A stretch of DNA of 35,351 nt from Bacteroidales bacterium (GCA_016931855.1 JAFGDZ010000008.1:1-35351); one strand, 5' to 3'. Shown: positions 24,325 through 33,428, numbered from the stretch's first letter. Notes: a model not told the origin generated them from the sequence alone. Program-made: numbers and translations.

Positions 24325-25538
24325 GTAAAAATAATTATTTATCAGGCAAGATTACACCTCTAAAATGGCTTCTTAGAATTGGCTCTGGTGATTCAATTGA
24401 CATGAAAAATGTTTCTCAAAATAAGGAGTTAGAAAAGGAAGTTCCTGTCGTTGGAGGTAATGGAATAATGGGTTATACTGAATTGTCAAATACTGGAGCT
24501 AATACTCTGGTTGTTGGAAGAGTTGGTGCTCACTGCGGCAATATTCACTTTATAAAAGAAAATTCATGGGTAACTGATAATGCTTTAAAAATAAGATTAA
24601 CTACAGACCTACTTGATAAAACTTTTCTTAAATATTCATTAACAGCTTTAGAGCTTAATCAATTTGCCAATAGAAATGCACAACCACTAATAACAGGTGA
24701 AACAGTTAAATCAAAAACTATTCTATTAACCTCTCTTTCCGAACAAACCCAAATCGCCAAGTTCCTCGACCATAAAACCGGGCAAATCGACCGCCTGATA
24801 GAACAAAAGGAGAACCTTTTAAAACTACTGGCAGAAAAACGCACTGCCATTATTACCCAAGCCGTAACCAAAGGCCTTCACCCCAACGTGGAAACAAAAG
24901 ATTCTGGTATTGATTGGTTGGGCGAAATTCCTAAGCATTGGGGTGTAAAAAGGTTTAAGTTCTGTTTAAAAGAACCTTTAAAATATGGTGCAAATGAGGC
25001 TGCAGAAAGTTCAGACCCTGAACAACCGCGTTTTGTTAGGATTACAGATGTAGATGAAAATGGTAATCTTCGAGAAGAAACTTTTAGGTCTATTGATTCT
25101 GAAATTGCAAAACCATTCTTATTAGAAGAGGGAGATTTATTAATGGCAAGAAGTGGTGCAACAGTTGGTAAAAACTTTATGTATAAATCAAATTGGGGTA
25201 TCGCATGTTTTGCAGGTTATTTAATTAGAGCAAGAATTAATCAGGAAATAATGCTTCCTGAATTTGGTAATCTCTTTTTAAATTCAGGTTCTTATTGGGA
25301 TTGGGTAAATAGTATCTTCATTCAATCGACTATACAGAATATTAGTGCAGAGAAATATGCAAATCTTGTTTTACCTGTTCCTCCTAAGGAAGAGCAAAAA
25401 GAAATAGTTGAATTTGCAGCCAGAAAAAGACAACAACTTGGTAGTGTTATTACTGAAATTGCAAAGAGCCTAGATAAACTCAAAGAATACAGAGAAGCCT
25501 TAATCACCGCAGCTGTAACAGGTCAAATAAAAGTCTGA
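24321..25538 (+). CDS. hsdS: Type I restriction-modification system, specificity subunit
   Basis: This 405-residue subunit sets the DNA sequence that the complex recognises. Two target recognition domains (about 1-145 and 206-355) are separated by a conserved helix (about 146-205, IAKFLDHKTGQIDRLIEQKE...LLAEKRTAIITQAVTKG). A matching C-terminal helix ends the protein (about 360-405, ...LDKLKEYREALITAAVTGQ). Both TRDs have visibly more AT-rich coding sequence than the conserved helices, which fits replacement of TRDs by recombination. The recognition sequence cannot be predicted here. It is four-base coupled to hsdM. Confidence 0.93.
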   Translation: MSKNNYLSGKITPLKWLLRIGSGDSIDMKNVSQNKELEKEVPVVGGNGIMGYTELSNTGANTLVVGRVGAHCGNIHFIKENSWVTDNALKIRLTTDLLDKTFLKYSLTALELNQFANRNAQPLITGETVKSKTILLTSLSEQTQIAKFLDHKTGQIDRLIEQKENLLKLLAEKRTAIITQAVTKGLHPNVETKDSGIDWLGEIPKHWGVKRFKFCLKEPLKYGANEAAESSDPEQPRFVRITDVDENGNLREETFRSIDSEIAKPFLLEEGDLLMARSGATVGKNFMYKSNWGIACFAGYLIRARINQEIMLPEFGNLFLNSGSYWDWVNSIFIQSTIQNISAEKYANLVLPVPPKEEQKEIVEFAARKRQQLGSVITEIAKSLDKLKEYREALITAAVTGQIKV

Positions 25539-25589
25539 ATTGGGATTTTTTAGATTAAAGGATTATTGGATGAATAAAAGCCATGCCAA

Positions 25590-25997
25590 ATGAAAGAAGA
25601 AATAAACGACGAGCTAACCTATAAAATTATTGGATGTGCTATGAAAGTGCACAACACCCTTGGCAATGGTTTTCAGGAAGTAATCTACCAACGTGCTTTA
25701 GCCATTGAGTTGAAAAACGAAGGGATAAACTTTGCAAGAGAACTGGAACAACCTATTTTTTATAACAATATACAGATAGGGACAAGGCGGGTGGATTTCT
25801 TAGTGGAGGGAAAAGTGATGGTTGAACTAAAGGCCTTAGTGAAGATGGAAGATGTTCATCTTGCCCAAGGCTTAAATTACCTGGTTGCTTATAACCTCGA
25901 CAAAGGTTTACTTATCAACTTTGGGGCACAGAGTTTGGAAGTTAAACGACTGCGTCACCCCAAAAACAAGCAAAATCCCAACTCAATAATCCCATAA
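25590..25997 (+). CDS. GxxExxY family protein
   Basis: This 135-residue protein carries the name-giving motif G27-F-Q-E30-V-I-Y33 after CAMKVHNTLG. It also has D69 in RRVDFLVEG followed by V-E79-L-K81, an arrangement like the D...ExK core of PD-(D/E)xK nucleases. LAQGLNYLVAYNLDKGLLINFG follows. The family is widespread, and its function is not established as far as I know. Here it lies between hsdS (51 bases after it) and hsdR (34 bases before it) in the same direction, so it is probably in the restriction transcript. It may be a passenger or an accessory nuclease. There is no sign of damage. Confidence 0.88.
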   Translation: MKEEINDELTYKIIGCAMKVHNTLGNGFQEVIYQRALAIELKNEGINFARELEQPIFYNNIQIGTRRVDFLVEGKVMVELKALVKMEDVHLAQGLNYLVAYNLDKGLLINFGAQSLEVKRLRHPKNKQNPNSIIP

Positions 25998-26031
25998 TCC
26001 AAAAATCCTGCAAATCCAAATTCTGACAATT

Positions 26032-29000
26032 ATGAGTAAACATACCGAAATACGTTTCGAAGAAGCCATCGAACAATCCTTAATTACCAACGGTGGCTAC
26101 ACCAAAGGAAATCCAAAGAACTTCGATATAGAGAAAGCCCTTTTCCCTAAGGATGTGGTGGCTTTTATTTCGGAAACCCAAAAAAGCAAATGGGAAGCCT
26201 TACAAAAAGTAGTGGGCGAAAGGTCGGAAGAAACATTGATTAGCGACCTGTGCAAACAACTTACGCTAAAAGGGTCGCTCCATGTTTTGCGCCACGGTTT
26301 TAAATGCTTTGGTAAAAACTTTCGTTTAGCCTTTTTCACGCCCAACAGCAAACTAAATGAACAGGCATGGGACGATTACCACAAAAACATTTTAACCATT
26401 ACACGGCAGGTACATTTCAGCCCTAAAAACCCAAACTTGTCGCTCGATGTGGTATTGTCGCTAAACGGATTGCCGGTGGTTACCATGGAACTCAAAAACC
26501 ACATGACAGGCCAAACCATCGATAATGCCATACATCAATACAAATACGACCGCCAGCCTACCGACCCCATCTTTAAATTTAAGGAACGGGCATTGGTGCA
26601 TTTTGCGGTCGACCCAGATTTGGCTTCCATGACTACAAAACTGGCCGGAAAAGACACCTTCTTTTTGCCATTCAACAAAGGTTTTAACGATGGTGCCGGA
26701 AACCCGCCCTGCGACGATAATTACAAAACAGCCTACTTATGGGAAGAGGTATTGGTTAAAGATTCTCTGTTAGACATTCTTGCCCGCTTCATGCACCTTC
26801 AGGTAAGCGAAACAAAAACCGTTACCAATAAAGGCATCATCAGCAAAACCAAAGAAACCATGATTTTCCCTCGCTACCATCAGTTAGATGCAGTAAGGGA
26901 TTTGGTATGCAGTGCCAAAGAAAAAGGTTCGGGGCATAATTATTTGATACAGCATTCGGCAGGTTCGGGCAAATCCAATTCTATTGCATGGCTGGCGCAC
27001 CGTCTTTCGAGCCTGCACAATACAAACGATGAAAAAGTATTCGATTCGGTTATCGTAATTACCGACCGCCGCGTACTCGACCAGCAATTACAGGATACCA
27101 TCTACCAGTTTGAGCACAAACAAGGTGTAGTTCAAAAAATCGATGAAAACACACAGCAGTTAGCCAAAGCGCTTTCGGGCAGTGTTCCCATCATCATATC
27201 TACCATACAAAAATTCCCTTTCATTGCACAAGCCATCGAAACTTTAGAGAAAAAGGGCGAACAGGTTAAAATCGATACTGTAGGCAAACGCTTTGCGGTA
27301 ATTGTCGATGAAGCACACAGTTCGCAATCGGGCGAAACAGCCATGGAATTGCGTAAGGTGCTTAACAAGGAAGGCATTCAGGCAGCCATTGCCGAGCAAA
27401 TGTTAGATATGGACGAAGACGATTTGTCCGATGAAGCCAAAGAAGCTTTATTAAAAGAAATGCTGAAACGTCCGCAACAACAAAACATCAGCTATTTTGC
27501 GTTCACGGCAACTCCAAAATTTAAAACCCTTGCGGTTTTCAACGAACCGGGTAAAAACTGGAAAGCTCCTTTCCACGATTACAGCATGAAACAAGCCATT
27601 CAGGAAGGTTTCATTATGGATGTATTGGAACATTATACCACTTATAAGCGCTATACAGGGCTTTTAAAAAATATAGAGAACGACCCCGAAGTGCCAAAGA
27701 AAAAAGCGGCATTAGCCTTAACCCGTTTTGTAGATTTGCATCCACACAACATTGCCCAAAAGGTTGAAATAATTGTGGAGCATTTCATCAATTCAACAAA
27801 GCACTTATTAGGAGGTCGGGCAAAGGCTATGGTAGTAACCAAATCGCGTTTGCAGGCTGTGAAATACAAGCTGGCTTTCGACGAATACATTACCGAGAAC
27901 AAACAAAAAGACCCGCAACGCTATACAGGCATCAAATCGCTGGTAGCCTTTTCCGGTTCGGTTATCGACCCCGATTATCCCGATAAATCATATACAGAAA
28001 CAGGAATGAACGGAGGGATTAAAGAATCGGAATTGCCCGATAAATTCGATACCGATGAATACCAGGTCTTGTTAGTTGCCGAGAAATATCAGACAGGTTT
28101 CGACCAACCTTTACTGCACACTATGTATGTCGATAAACGTTTATCAGGCATTCAGGCTGTACAAACTTTATCTCGACTTAATCGCATGGCTCCGGGTAAA
28201 GAAAGCACCTTTGTTCTTGATTTTGTAAATGAGCGCGAAGAAATATACACTTCATTCAAACCCTTTTACACCGTAACACAAAAAGGCAACGATACCGACC
28301 CTCATACCTTATATCGTTTACAACATAGCCTGCAAGAGTATCAGGTTTATACCGATGGAGAAATCAATGCCTTTTGTGATGTATGGTTTAAGAACCGACA
28401 AGAACCAACACCCGGCGACCATAAAAAAATGAACAGCGTTTTAGATATGGCAGTCGAGCGTTTTAATCTATTGGAAGAAGATAAACAGGAAGAATTTAAA
28501 AGTAAGCTGGTAAGTTTTCGTAATCTTTACGGCTTTATGTCGCAAATTATCCCTTATCAGGATTCCGATTTAGAAAAGCTATACACCTATCTTCGTTTTC
28601 TGCATGCCAAATTACCAAAACGCCAAACCGGTCGTTACGAGTTAGAAGATGAAGTGGTATTAAAATATTACCGTTTACAAAAGATTAGCGAAGGAAGCAT
28701 CAACCTTGAAGTTGGCGAACCCAACCCTGTGTATGGCCCCGATGAAATTGGTACAGGAAAAGGAACCGATGAACACGTGCAGCTTTCAACATTAGTTGAT
28801 AAACTTAACGAACGCTTTGGAACAGAATTTACCTTAGCCGACCAGTTATTTTTCGACCAAGTAATTCAAACCGCTATCGAAGACGAAAAAATAAAAGAAG
28901 CAGCACAAGTAAACACTCTGGAGAATTTTATGCAATTCTTTAGTAAAATGCTCGAAGGTCTGTTTATTGACCGCATGGAAGGCAACGAAGAAATATTCAC

Positions 29001-29082
29001 CAAACTAATGAACGATGATGCCATGATGTCCATTGCAGCACAACAGGTTGGGAAGGATGTTTATAATAGAGTGAGGAAATAA
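26032..29082 (+). CDS. hsdR: Type I restriction-modification system, restriction subunit
   Basis: This 1016-residue motor and nuclease subunit translocates and cuts DNA that lacks methylation. The N-terminal nuclease domain shows D139 and E153-L-K155 in the pattern D...ExK, in LSLDVVLSLNGLPVVTMELKN. The helicase core has Walker A GSGKS (311-315 region, HSAGSGKSNS), the DEAH box D426-E-A-H429, the FTATP motif III and, later, YQTGFDQPLL and LSRLNRMAPGK. A C-terminal helical domain (about 800-1016) contacts HsdM. Length is normal and all catalytic motifs are intact, so the system looks functional. It ends the four-gene locus, and a repeat block follows. Confidence 0.95.
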   Translation: MSKHTEIRFEEAIEQSLITNGGYTKGNPKNFDIEKALFPKDVVAFISETQKSKWEALQKVVGERSEETLISDLCKQLTLKGSLHVLRHGFKCFGKNFRLAFFTPNSKLNEQAWDDYHKNILTITRQVHFSPKNPNLSLDVVLSLNGLPVVTMELKNHMTGQTIDNAIHQYKYDRQPTDPIFKFKERALVHFAVDPDLASMTTKLAGKDTFFLPFNKGFNDGAGNPPCDDNYKTAYLWEEVLVKDSLLDILARFMHLQVSETKTVTNKGIISKTKETMIFPRYHQLDAVRDLVCSAKEKGSGHNYLIQHSAGSGKSNSIAWLAHRLSSLHNTNDEKVFDSVIVITDRRVLDQQLQDTIYQFEHKQGVVQKIDENTQQLAKALSGSVPIIISTIQKFPFIAQAIETLEKKGEQVKIDTVGKRFAVIVDEAHSSQSGETAMELRKVLNKEGIQAAIAEQMLDMDEDDLSDEAKEALLKEMLKRPQQQNISYFAFTATPKFKTLAVFNEPGKNWKAPFHDYSMKQAIQEGFIMDVLEHYTTYKRYTGLLKNIENDPEVPKKKAALALTRFVDLHPHNIAQKVEIIVEHFINSTKHLLGGRAKAMVVTKSRLQAVKYKLAFDEYITENKQKDPQRYTGIKSLVAFSGSVIDPDYPDKSYTETGMNGGIKESELPDKFDTDEYQVLLVAEKYQTGFDQPLLHTMYVDKRLSGIQAVQTLSRLNRMAPGKESTFVLDFVNEREEIYTSFKPFYTVTQKGNDTDPHTLYRLQHSLQEYQVYTDGEINAFCDVWFKNRQEPTPGDHKKMNSVLDMAVERFNLLEEDKQEEFKSKLVSFRNLYGFMSQIIPYQDSDLEKLYTYLRFLHAKLPKRQTGRYELEDEVVLKYYRLQKISEGSINLEVGEPNPVYGPDEIGTGKGTDEHVQLSTLVDKLNERFGTEFTLADQLFFDQVIQTAIEDEKIKEAAQVNTLENFMQFFSKMLEGLFIDRMEGNEEIFTKLMNDDAMMSIAAQQVGKDVYNRVRK

Positions 29083-29130
29083 AAGGAAGGATTATGAAAG
29101 AGGTAGTTCAAATATTGCTTTTGTAATTTA

Positions 29131-29160
29131 GGGAGGGTAAATTAAGGGAGGGTAAATTAA
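29131..29160. repeat. Perfect 15-bp tandem duplication
   Basis: The unit gggagggtaaattaa occurs twice without a gap (29131-29145 and 29146-29160). The second copy and the following acccttccc can fold back on one another. It separates hsdR from repeat copy R2. Confidence 0.85.
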
Positions 29161-29166
29161 ACCCTT

Positions 29167-29345
29167 CCCCCGTTCAGGACAACCCCTGCATGAGTCAGAT
29201 TATCCCCCCACAGGTTACACCTACAATGCAAACTCCTTTTCCAGCAAAAAAGTTAGCCACAACAAAGTAACCTGAGTATATTTTTAGTAGGTTTAAGATA
29301 TGTTGCATGTACAAAATGCAGTACTTACAAGTAAGTTTTGCAGTC
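29167..29345 (+). repeat. Island intergenic repeat, copy R2 (before the 29376 gene)
   Basis: The 5' hairpin part (29167-29220) is degenerate compared with R3 and R4. The core block (29221-29295) is nearly identical to them from caaactccttttccagc through agtatatttttagtaggttt; its promoter-like motif reads TAGGTTTA at 29288-29295. The 3' element (29309-29345) includes gcagtacttacaagtaagtt. The repeat covers the first in-frame ATG at 29307, which argues for the later start at 29376. Confidence 0.8.
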
Positions 29346-29375
29346 AATGTGCCTAGTTCTGAAAAAAAAGCGAGT

Positions 29376-30209
29376 ATGGGTTATAGTGCTTACGTAATAT
29401 GCAATTGTTATAAAGAAGGGAAAACGGCCGAACCTCCCCACAAGGAATTTATGCGGCTTGACGAAGACGGTCTTTATTTGGATATCCCAAATGAACTTTG
29501 GGAGAAAGACGAAAATAGGGTTTACCAAATGGAGGCTGACTTTGACAAATGGAAACAAACAGCTTGTGAGCACAAAGAAATGGAATTAGCCAACGAATTT
29601 CTTTCCAATATTACAGGCATGGCCGCATTTCGACACATAATCAGTGAACTTGGCGGTAGTAACAAGTTCCCTGTTTTAACAAAATATTTACCCATTATAA
29701 ACGGGGGCGCTTTGCCTAGTGAGTTTGCGCAACAAGCGCTTGACGAATTATTGTTGCTAGAGAAAGAGCAAACAATGGAAGAAAAAGTTGTGCTGATAGA
29801 AAAATCAACAGGAAGTTTAATAGCATCTGTAAACTCCGACACCTATTGGCTCTTTATCTTTACTAAAAATAGCAAAAACACTTACGGCATTGATAAAGAC
29901 GGGTTCTTCATTCTTGAAAATGGAAACGAAAAAGGGAAAGATGTTTCGTATGTAATGTTTCGATCGAATAATTTTATCCAGCAAACAATATCACAAGATT
30001 GCTTCAAATTTATTGACATTCCAAGCGGACAAAACTTTGAATGCTCTGCGAAACTATTTCCGAACCAAGATGAAACTACAAACGACTATGAATTTGAGGT
30101 TCAAACAAAACGAGTTGAAATTGATTGCGAATATGAATATATGATTGAGCCTTTAAAACATCTTGCAAGAGTATCAATTTTATCTGGCAACCCAATTCAT
30201 TGGACATAA
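29376..30209 (+). CDS. Hypothetical protein, first gene of a two-gene module
   Basis: I do not recognise a characterised family in this protein of about 277 residues. It begins MGYSAYVICNCYKEGKT and has an acidic, soluble composition without signal peptide or membrane segment. Residues about 70-155 look mostly helical (MELANEFLSNITGMAAFRHII, QQALDELLLLEKEQ). The rest appears rich in beta strands and closes with a YEYMIEPLKHLARVS segment. The start at 29376 was chosen over 29307 because the upstream ATG lies inside repeat R2. The gene follows the restriction locus and precedes the 30257 gene by 47 bases in the same direction. An immunity or defence-linked role is only a guess from context. Confidence 0.65.
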   Translation: MGYSAYVICNCYKEGKTAEPPHKEFMRLDEDGLYLDIPNELWEKDENRVYQMEADFDKWKQTACEHKEMELANEFLSNITGMAAFRHIISELGGSNKFPVLTKYLPIINGGALPSEFAQQALDELLLLEKEQTMEEKVVLIEKSTGSLIASVNSDTYWLFIFTKNSKNTYGIDKDGFFILENGNEKGKDVSYVMFRSNNFIQQTISQDCFKFIDIPSGQNFECSAKLFPNQDETTNDYEFEVQTKRVEIDCEYEYMIEPLKHLARVSILSGNPIHWT

Positions 30210-30256
30210 AAAAAACAAACAACAAAAGACACTAAAAACGAACAACGACAAGTAAG

Positions 30257-30991
30257 ATGAAGGGCATACCTGTAGAAACCAAGAACAAAAAACTAGACGA
30301 CCTATTTCTTGCCGTTTACTTCAACGACTTAAAAAAAGTTATTGAGTTTAAAAATCAATTCCCCGAATTATATGCAAAGAAGAACAAGTATCGAATTGAT
30401 GAAAACACAACTCTTGATTTAACAAACTTGACCTACTTTAATCAAATAATATGGTTTGACGAAGATTGGACTGACAACATAAAGCCTTTAGTTGAAAAGT
30501 ACAGGCAGAGAACAGAGAAAATGTTAAACTTTTGGAATGCTGAACTAAGCCCCCAAGAAATTAATAGAAAAATAGAGTATAATAGCTATTGTGATTTATT
30601 TTATTGCGATGACCCCAATGACCCAGACAATAATGAAAGAATACTATTAGACACAATAACATATTTCATAAAAAGAGGATTTCGCGAAGTTGACTTAAGA
30701 CTATATAATAGGGTTGAATGTTTTGATTTTGCAGAAGTAGAGAACCTATTAAAACAAGGTGCAAAAACAAATATTCATTTTTATGAAGACGATGACAGCA
30801 GTACATTTTCACGAATCTCTAGTGAAGTTTCATTTTTAGCAACTTGCCAAGTTGTTCCTGAATTCAAAATATTTGAAACAAAAGGATACAATCAAAATTT
30901 TAACATAGCAACAATGTTTGCCAACTTACTCGCTTTGGCTGCACACCAAGAAATGTACCACCTACTAAACGAGTACGACAAAGAGAAATGA
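30257..30991 (+). CDS. Hypothetical acidic protein, second gene of the module
   Basis: This 244-residue soluble protein has no family that I can name. The start (DDLFLAVYFNDLKKVIEFKNQFPEL) and the part near residues 165-180 (FAEVENLLKQGAKTNIHFYEDD) recall single ankyrin-type helix pairs, and the end (MFANLLALAAHQEMYHLLNEYD) is similar. It may be a degenerate ankyrin-like helical repeat protein, as often found among immunity proteins and island genes. It is highly acidic and AT-rich. It lies 47 bases after the 29376 gene with no terminator between, and repeat sequences follow it. Confidence 0.62.
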   Translation: MKGIPVETKNKKLDDLFLAVYFNDLKKVIEFKNQFPELYAKKNKYRIDENTTLDLTNLTYFNQIIWFDEDWTDNIKPLVEKYRQRTEKMLNFWNAELSPQEINRKIEYNSYCDLFYCDDPNDPDNNERILLDTITYFIKRGFREVDLRLYNRVECFDFAEVENLLKQGAKTNIHFYEDDDSSTFSRISSEVSFLATCQVVPEFKIFETKGYNQNFNIATMFANLLALAAHQEMYHLLNEYDKEK

Positions 30992-31035
30992 GTTATTGAC
31001 TGTCTATAATATATAGGAGTCTGAGTGGTCGACAT

Positions 31036-31140
31036 GGCCCCGTTCAGTTAAGGCTCTGCCTAAGTCGGATTATCCCCCTACAGGTTGCACCTGTAATGCC
31101 CCCCCCGTTCGGCTCAGTCCCTGCCTGAGTCGGATTATCA
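31036..31140 (+). repeat. Two tandem partial copies of the island repeat hairpin
   Basis: Both copies contain the 5' part (gttcggctcag...ctgcctgagtcggattat): one from 31036 to about 31098 and a shorter one from about 31099 to 31140. The core block with the TAGGTTTG motif is absent. The remaining bases to 31365 are AT-rich with no recognisable site. Confidence 0.75.
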
Positions 31141-31365
31141 AATAAGATGAGATCAATGAAATTTCAGTTGGTAAGGAATGCTTACTAGTGAAGGGGTAAA
31201 TGCAAAACAAAATTTTACAACCAATATTTTAATTTGCAGCCCAACTACAAATTGATTTTGCATTCAATTTATAGTCCATGAAATTGAGAAAATTATTGTA
31301 TTTTCATCAACTATTAACAACTGAATTTAAGTCAAATCATTTTGTAATCAAAACATTAAAATCTC

Positions 31366-32319
31366 ATGAAGACAACGATTAGTTTTATGTTATTATTGAT
31401 TGGATCGTCTGCTTTTTGCCAAAACATCAAAGATGAAAACACATTCATTCCATTTACGAATGATCATCGAATAATAAAAACTGAAAGATACGAACGAGAA
31501 AACATGCCAATTTATACTTCAGAATACGAGTATAATGAAAAAGGCATGCTTACTTCGGTAAAAACAAAATATTCTTACAAAGGGGTTTGGCGTAATTTAG
31601 AAACAAAAGAATATGTTTATAATAACAACAAAGAAGAAGTGGTATGCATCTACAAACCAGATGTTAATGCATTAAAAAGCACCTATGTTTCCAGAAATAT
31701 TCAAGATAATGTTGATGCTACTGATACTTTGAAATTTGAAAAAGGGAAATTGGTATATCTGGCTCAATGCAGAATAGCGTATGGGCAGAAGTTTATCACC
31801 CAGTTCAACTACACCTATGATGAAGACGAGTTAGTTAATGAAAAAAAATCAAATTATATACTTCATACTTCAAAAGAGAAAAAGGTAACAAAGAAACCAT
31901 ACAACAAAATTATTACTGAAAAGAAATTCAATTATAATGAAGGAGTACTCCAATCGATAATTGAACTAGATTACAATGTTAATAGAAAGTGGCATTTAAG
32001 ATGGAACAATAACACATTAGAAAAAATAGATATTTATAACACCAGAAATAGTGAAGAGGAGCTTGAACTTGAATATAATTGTAAAAGCGAAGATGGAATG
32101 TTAGTAGAAGTAGAAACTTACTATTTCACGGGAGATGAAAAAAGATCTGGTCAAACGCATAGCTATAAGTATGATAACAACAACTTGATTTCAGCAACTA
32201 CAAGCGGGGATTCAGAAGGTATTCGCACTACATACGAATATGAAAAAGGTAATGGGAATGCCTCTCTTTTCGAAAAAAGAAATTCAATATATGATTATAT
32301 CAAGCCCTTCATTAAGTAA
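31366..32319 (+). CDS. Secreted protein with YD/RHS-like strand repeats
   Basis: This 317-residue protein starts with a signal peptide (MKTTISFMLLLIGSSAFCQ, cleavage likely after SAFC or FCQ). The mature part has several irregular repeats of the type Y-x-Y-x-x-x-G-x-L-x-x-V/I, for example YEYNEKGMLTSV near 54, YTYDEDELVN, FNYNEGVLQSI and YKYDNNNLISA near 270. They resemble the YD-type strands seen in RHS proteins and in Bacteroidota DUF4595-like exported proteins. The cleavage site could also carry a lipobox (SAFC), which would make it a lipoprotein. It stands alone between partial and complete repeat copies. The function is unknown. Confidence 0.72.
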   Translation: MKTTISFMLLLIGSSAFCQNIKDENTFIPFTNDHRIIKTERYERENMPIYTSEYEYNEKGMLTSVKTKYSYKGVWRNLETKEYVYNNNKEEVVCIYKPDVNALKSTYVSRNIQDNVDATDTLKFEKGKLVYLAQCRIAYGQKFITQFNYTYDEDELVNEKKSNYILHTSKEKKVTKKPYNKIITEKKFNYNEGVLQSIIELDYNVNRKWHLRWNNNTLEKIDIYNTRNSEEELELEYNCKSEDGMLVEVETYYFTGDEKRSGQTHSYKYDNNNLISATTSGDSEGIRTTYEYEKGNGNASLFEKRNSIYDYIKPFIK

Positions 32320-32344
32320 AAGTTACTCGTGCTACGACTACGTT

Positions 32345-32400
32345 AAGCCCCATTAGAGGCTATCTGTCGGTAGAGTAGAGCGTTCAAAAACATGTTTTTT
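32345..32400. repeat. Degenerate GC-rich palindromic repeat
   Basis: The stretch gccccattagaggc...atctgtcggtaga...catgtttt matches the sequence at 35050-35101 with several differences. The inverted repeat at its left end is imperfect. It joins directly onto repeat copy R3. Confidence 0.65.
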
Positions 32401-32615
32401 CCCCCGTTCGGCTCAGGCTCTGCCTGAGTCGGATTTTTCCCCCACAGGTTGCATCTGTAAGGCAAACTCCTTTTCCAGCAAAAAAGTTAGCCACAACAAA
32501 GCAACCTGAGTATATTTTTAGTAGGTTTGGTGCATGCCTCAAGATTAGTACTACTCCCATTAGATATTGGTTTATGCGTAGTATATTGTAGTGCATACAT
32601 ATAAGTTAACAGCAC
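32400..32615 (+). repeat. Island intergenic repeat, copy R3 (before the 32636 gene)
   Basis: The 5' hairpin pairs ttcggctcaggc with gcctgagtcgga (12 positions, with G-T pairs) and is followed by TTTTTCCCCC, like a terminator. A second small hairpin ACAG/CTGT and the core block follow, with TAGGTTTG at 32522-32529. The 3' element is at about 32588-32615. From about 32400 to 32510 it is almost identical to copy R4. Confidence 0.85.
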
Positions 32616-32635
32616 GTAAAACAAAGACCCTGCAT

Positions 32636-32938
32636 ATGGATACAGATGATTTATCAAGAGAATCTTACCTCGGTATTTTAGTAGAGGCCGAGAAATTAAC
32701 TCATGATTTGACATTGCATTATGGTTTGCTTTCGTACAGTTGCAAAAATGAGTCTGAATATATTGACAAAGCAGAAAAACTCACAAAAGAGATAATGCAA
32801 GCCGATGATATCGAGTTAGACGATTTATTTTGGGGTAATCCACCTAACAAAGAGAAACTGAATTACACGCTTCAAAAAATCATTAGTAACATTGAGAAAA
32901 TTAAGCAAACTCCAATCGAGAAACGACACTATGACTAA
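32636..32938 (+). CDS. Small acidic helical protein, partner of the DUF6398 gene
   Basis: This 100-residue protein is strongly acidic and predicted to be all-helical (ESYLGILVEAEKLTHDL, EYIDKAEKLTKEIMQADD, LNYTLQKIISNIEKI). I cannot assign a family. ATG 32636 was chosen because the upstream in-frame ATG at 32591 falls in the 3' element of repeat R3. Its stop overlaps the start of the next gene by eight bases, so translation is probably coupled. Small acidic proteins overlapping a second gene are typical of two-component protective or toxin-antitoxin modules, but no known toxin domain is seen. Confidence 0.65.
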   Translation: MDTDDLSRESYLGILVEAEKLTHDLTLHYGLLSYSCKNESEYIDKAEKLTKEIMQADDIELDDLFWGNPPNKEKLNYTLQKIISNIEKIKQTPIEKRHYD

Positions 32939-33428
32939 ACAAGAGATAAAACAAAAAGAAGAAAAACTTATTGAGATAACAAGTGCTTTTTGTGCTCAAA
33001 AATTAGATGATGACTATTTTCATCTATGCGAGAAACTGGTTAAAAAACTGGGACGAAAAAGGGATGTTCCTTTTCAGAGAGGTAAAATTGAGATATGGGC
33101 AGCAGCTGTTATTCATGCCATCGGTTCAATAAATTTCTTGTTTGATAAATCGTTTGAACCTTACGTAACCGTAGATCAGATTAGTGAACACTTCGGGACA
33201 AAAAAATCAACAGTGGCCGGCAAATCTCGAGAAATTAGGAATATGCTTAAGATGGGGCATTTTAACCCTGAGTTTTCTACACAAAAAATGAAAGAATCAA
33301 AACCATTTAATCAAATGGTTTTGGTTGATGGCCTTTTTACGCATATTGATACTTTACCTGAAAATTTACAGCAAATGGTCAGAGAAGTGAGAGCTAAAGG
33401 AGAAGATATTGAATTTCTCACAAACTAG
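32931..33428 (+). CDS. DUF6398-type protein
   Basis: This 165-residue protein matches the pattern I know as DUF6398: EKLIEITSAFCAQKLDDDYFHLCEKLVKKLGRKR, then FQRGKIEIWAAAVIHAIGSINFLFDKSFEPYVT. A helix-turn-helix-like part follows (VDQISEHFGTKKSTVAGKSREIRNML). The family's function is unknown; the last part suggests nucleic-acid binding. ATG 32931 was chosen over 32892 because the homology begins there and because it overlaps the preceding stop by eight bases (ATGACTAA). It is followed by repeat copy R4. Confidence 0.78.
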   Translation: MTKQEIKQKEEKLIEITSAFCAQKLDDDYFHLCEKLVKKLGRKRDVPFQRGKIEIWAAAVIHAIGSINFLFDKSFEPYVTVDQISEHFGTKKSTVAGKSREIRNMLKMGHFNPEFSTQKMKESKPFNQMVLVDGLFTHIDTLPENLQQMVREVRAKGEDIEFLTN

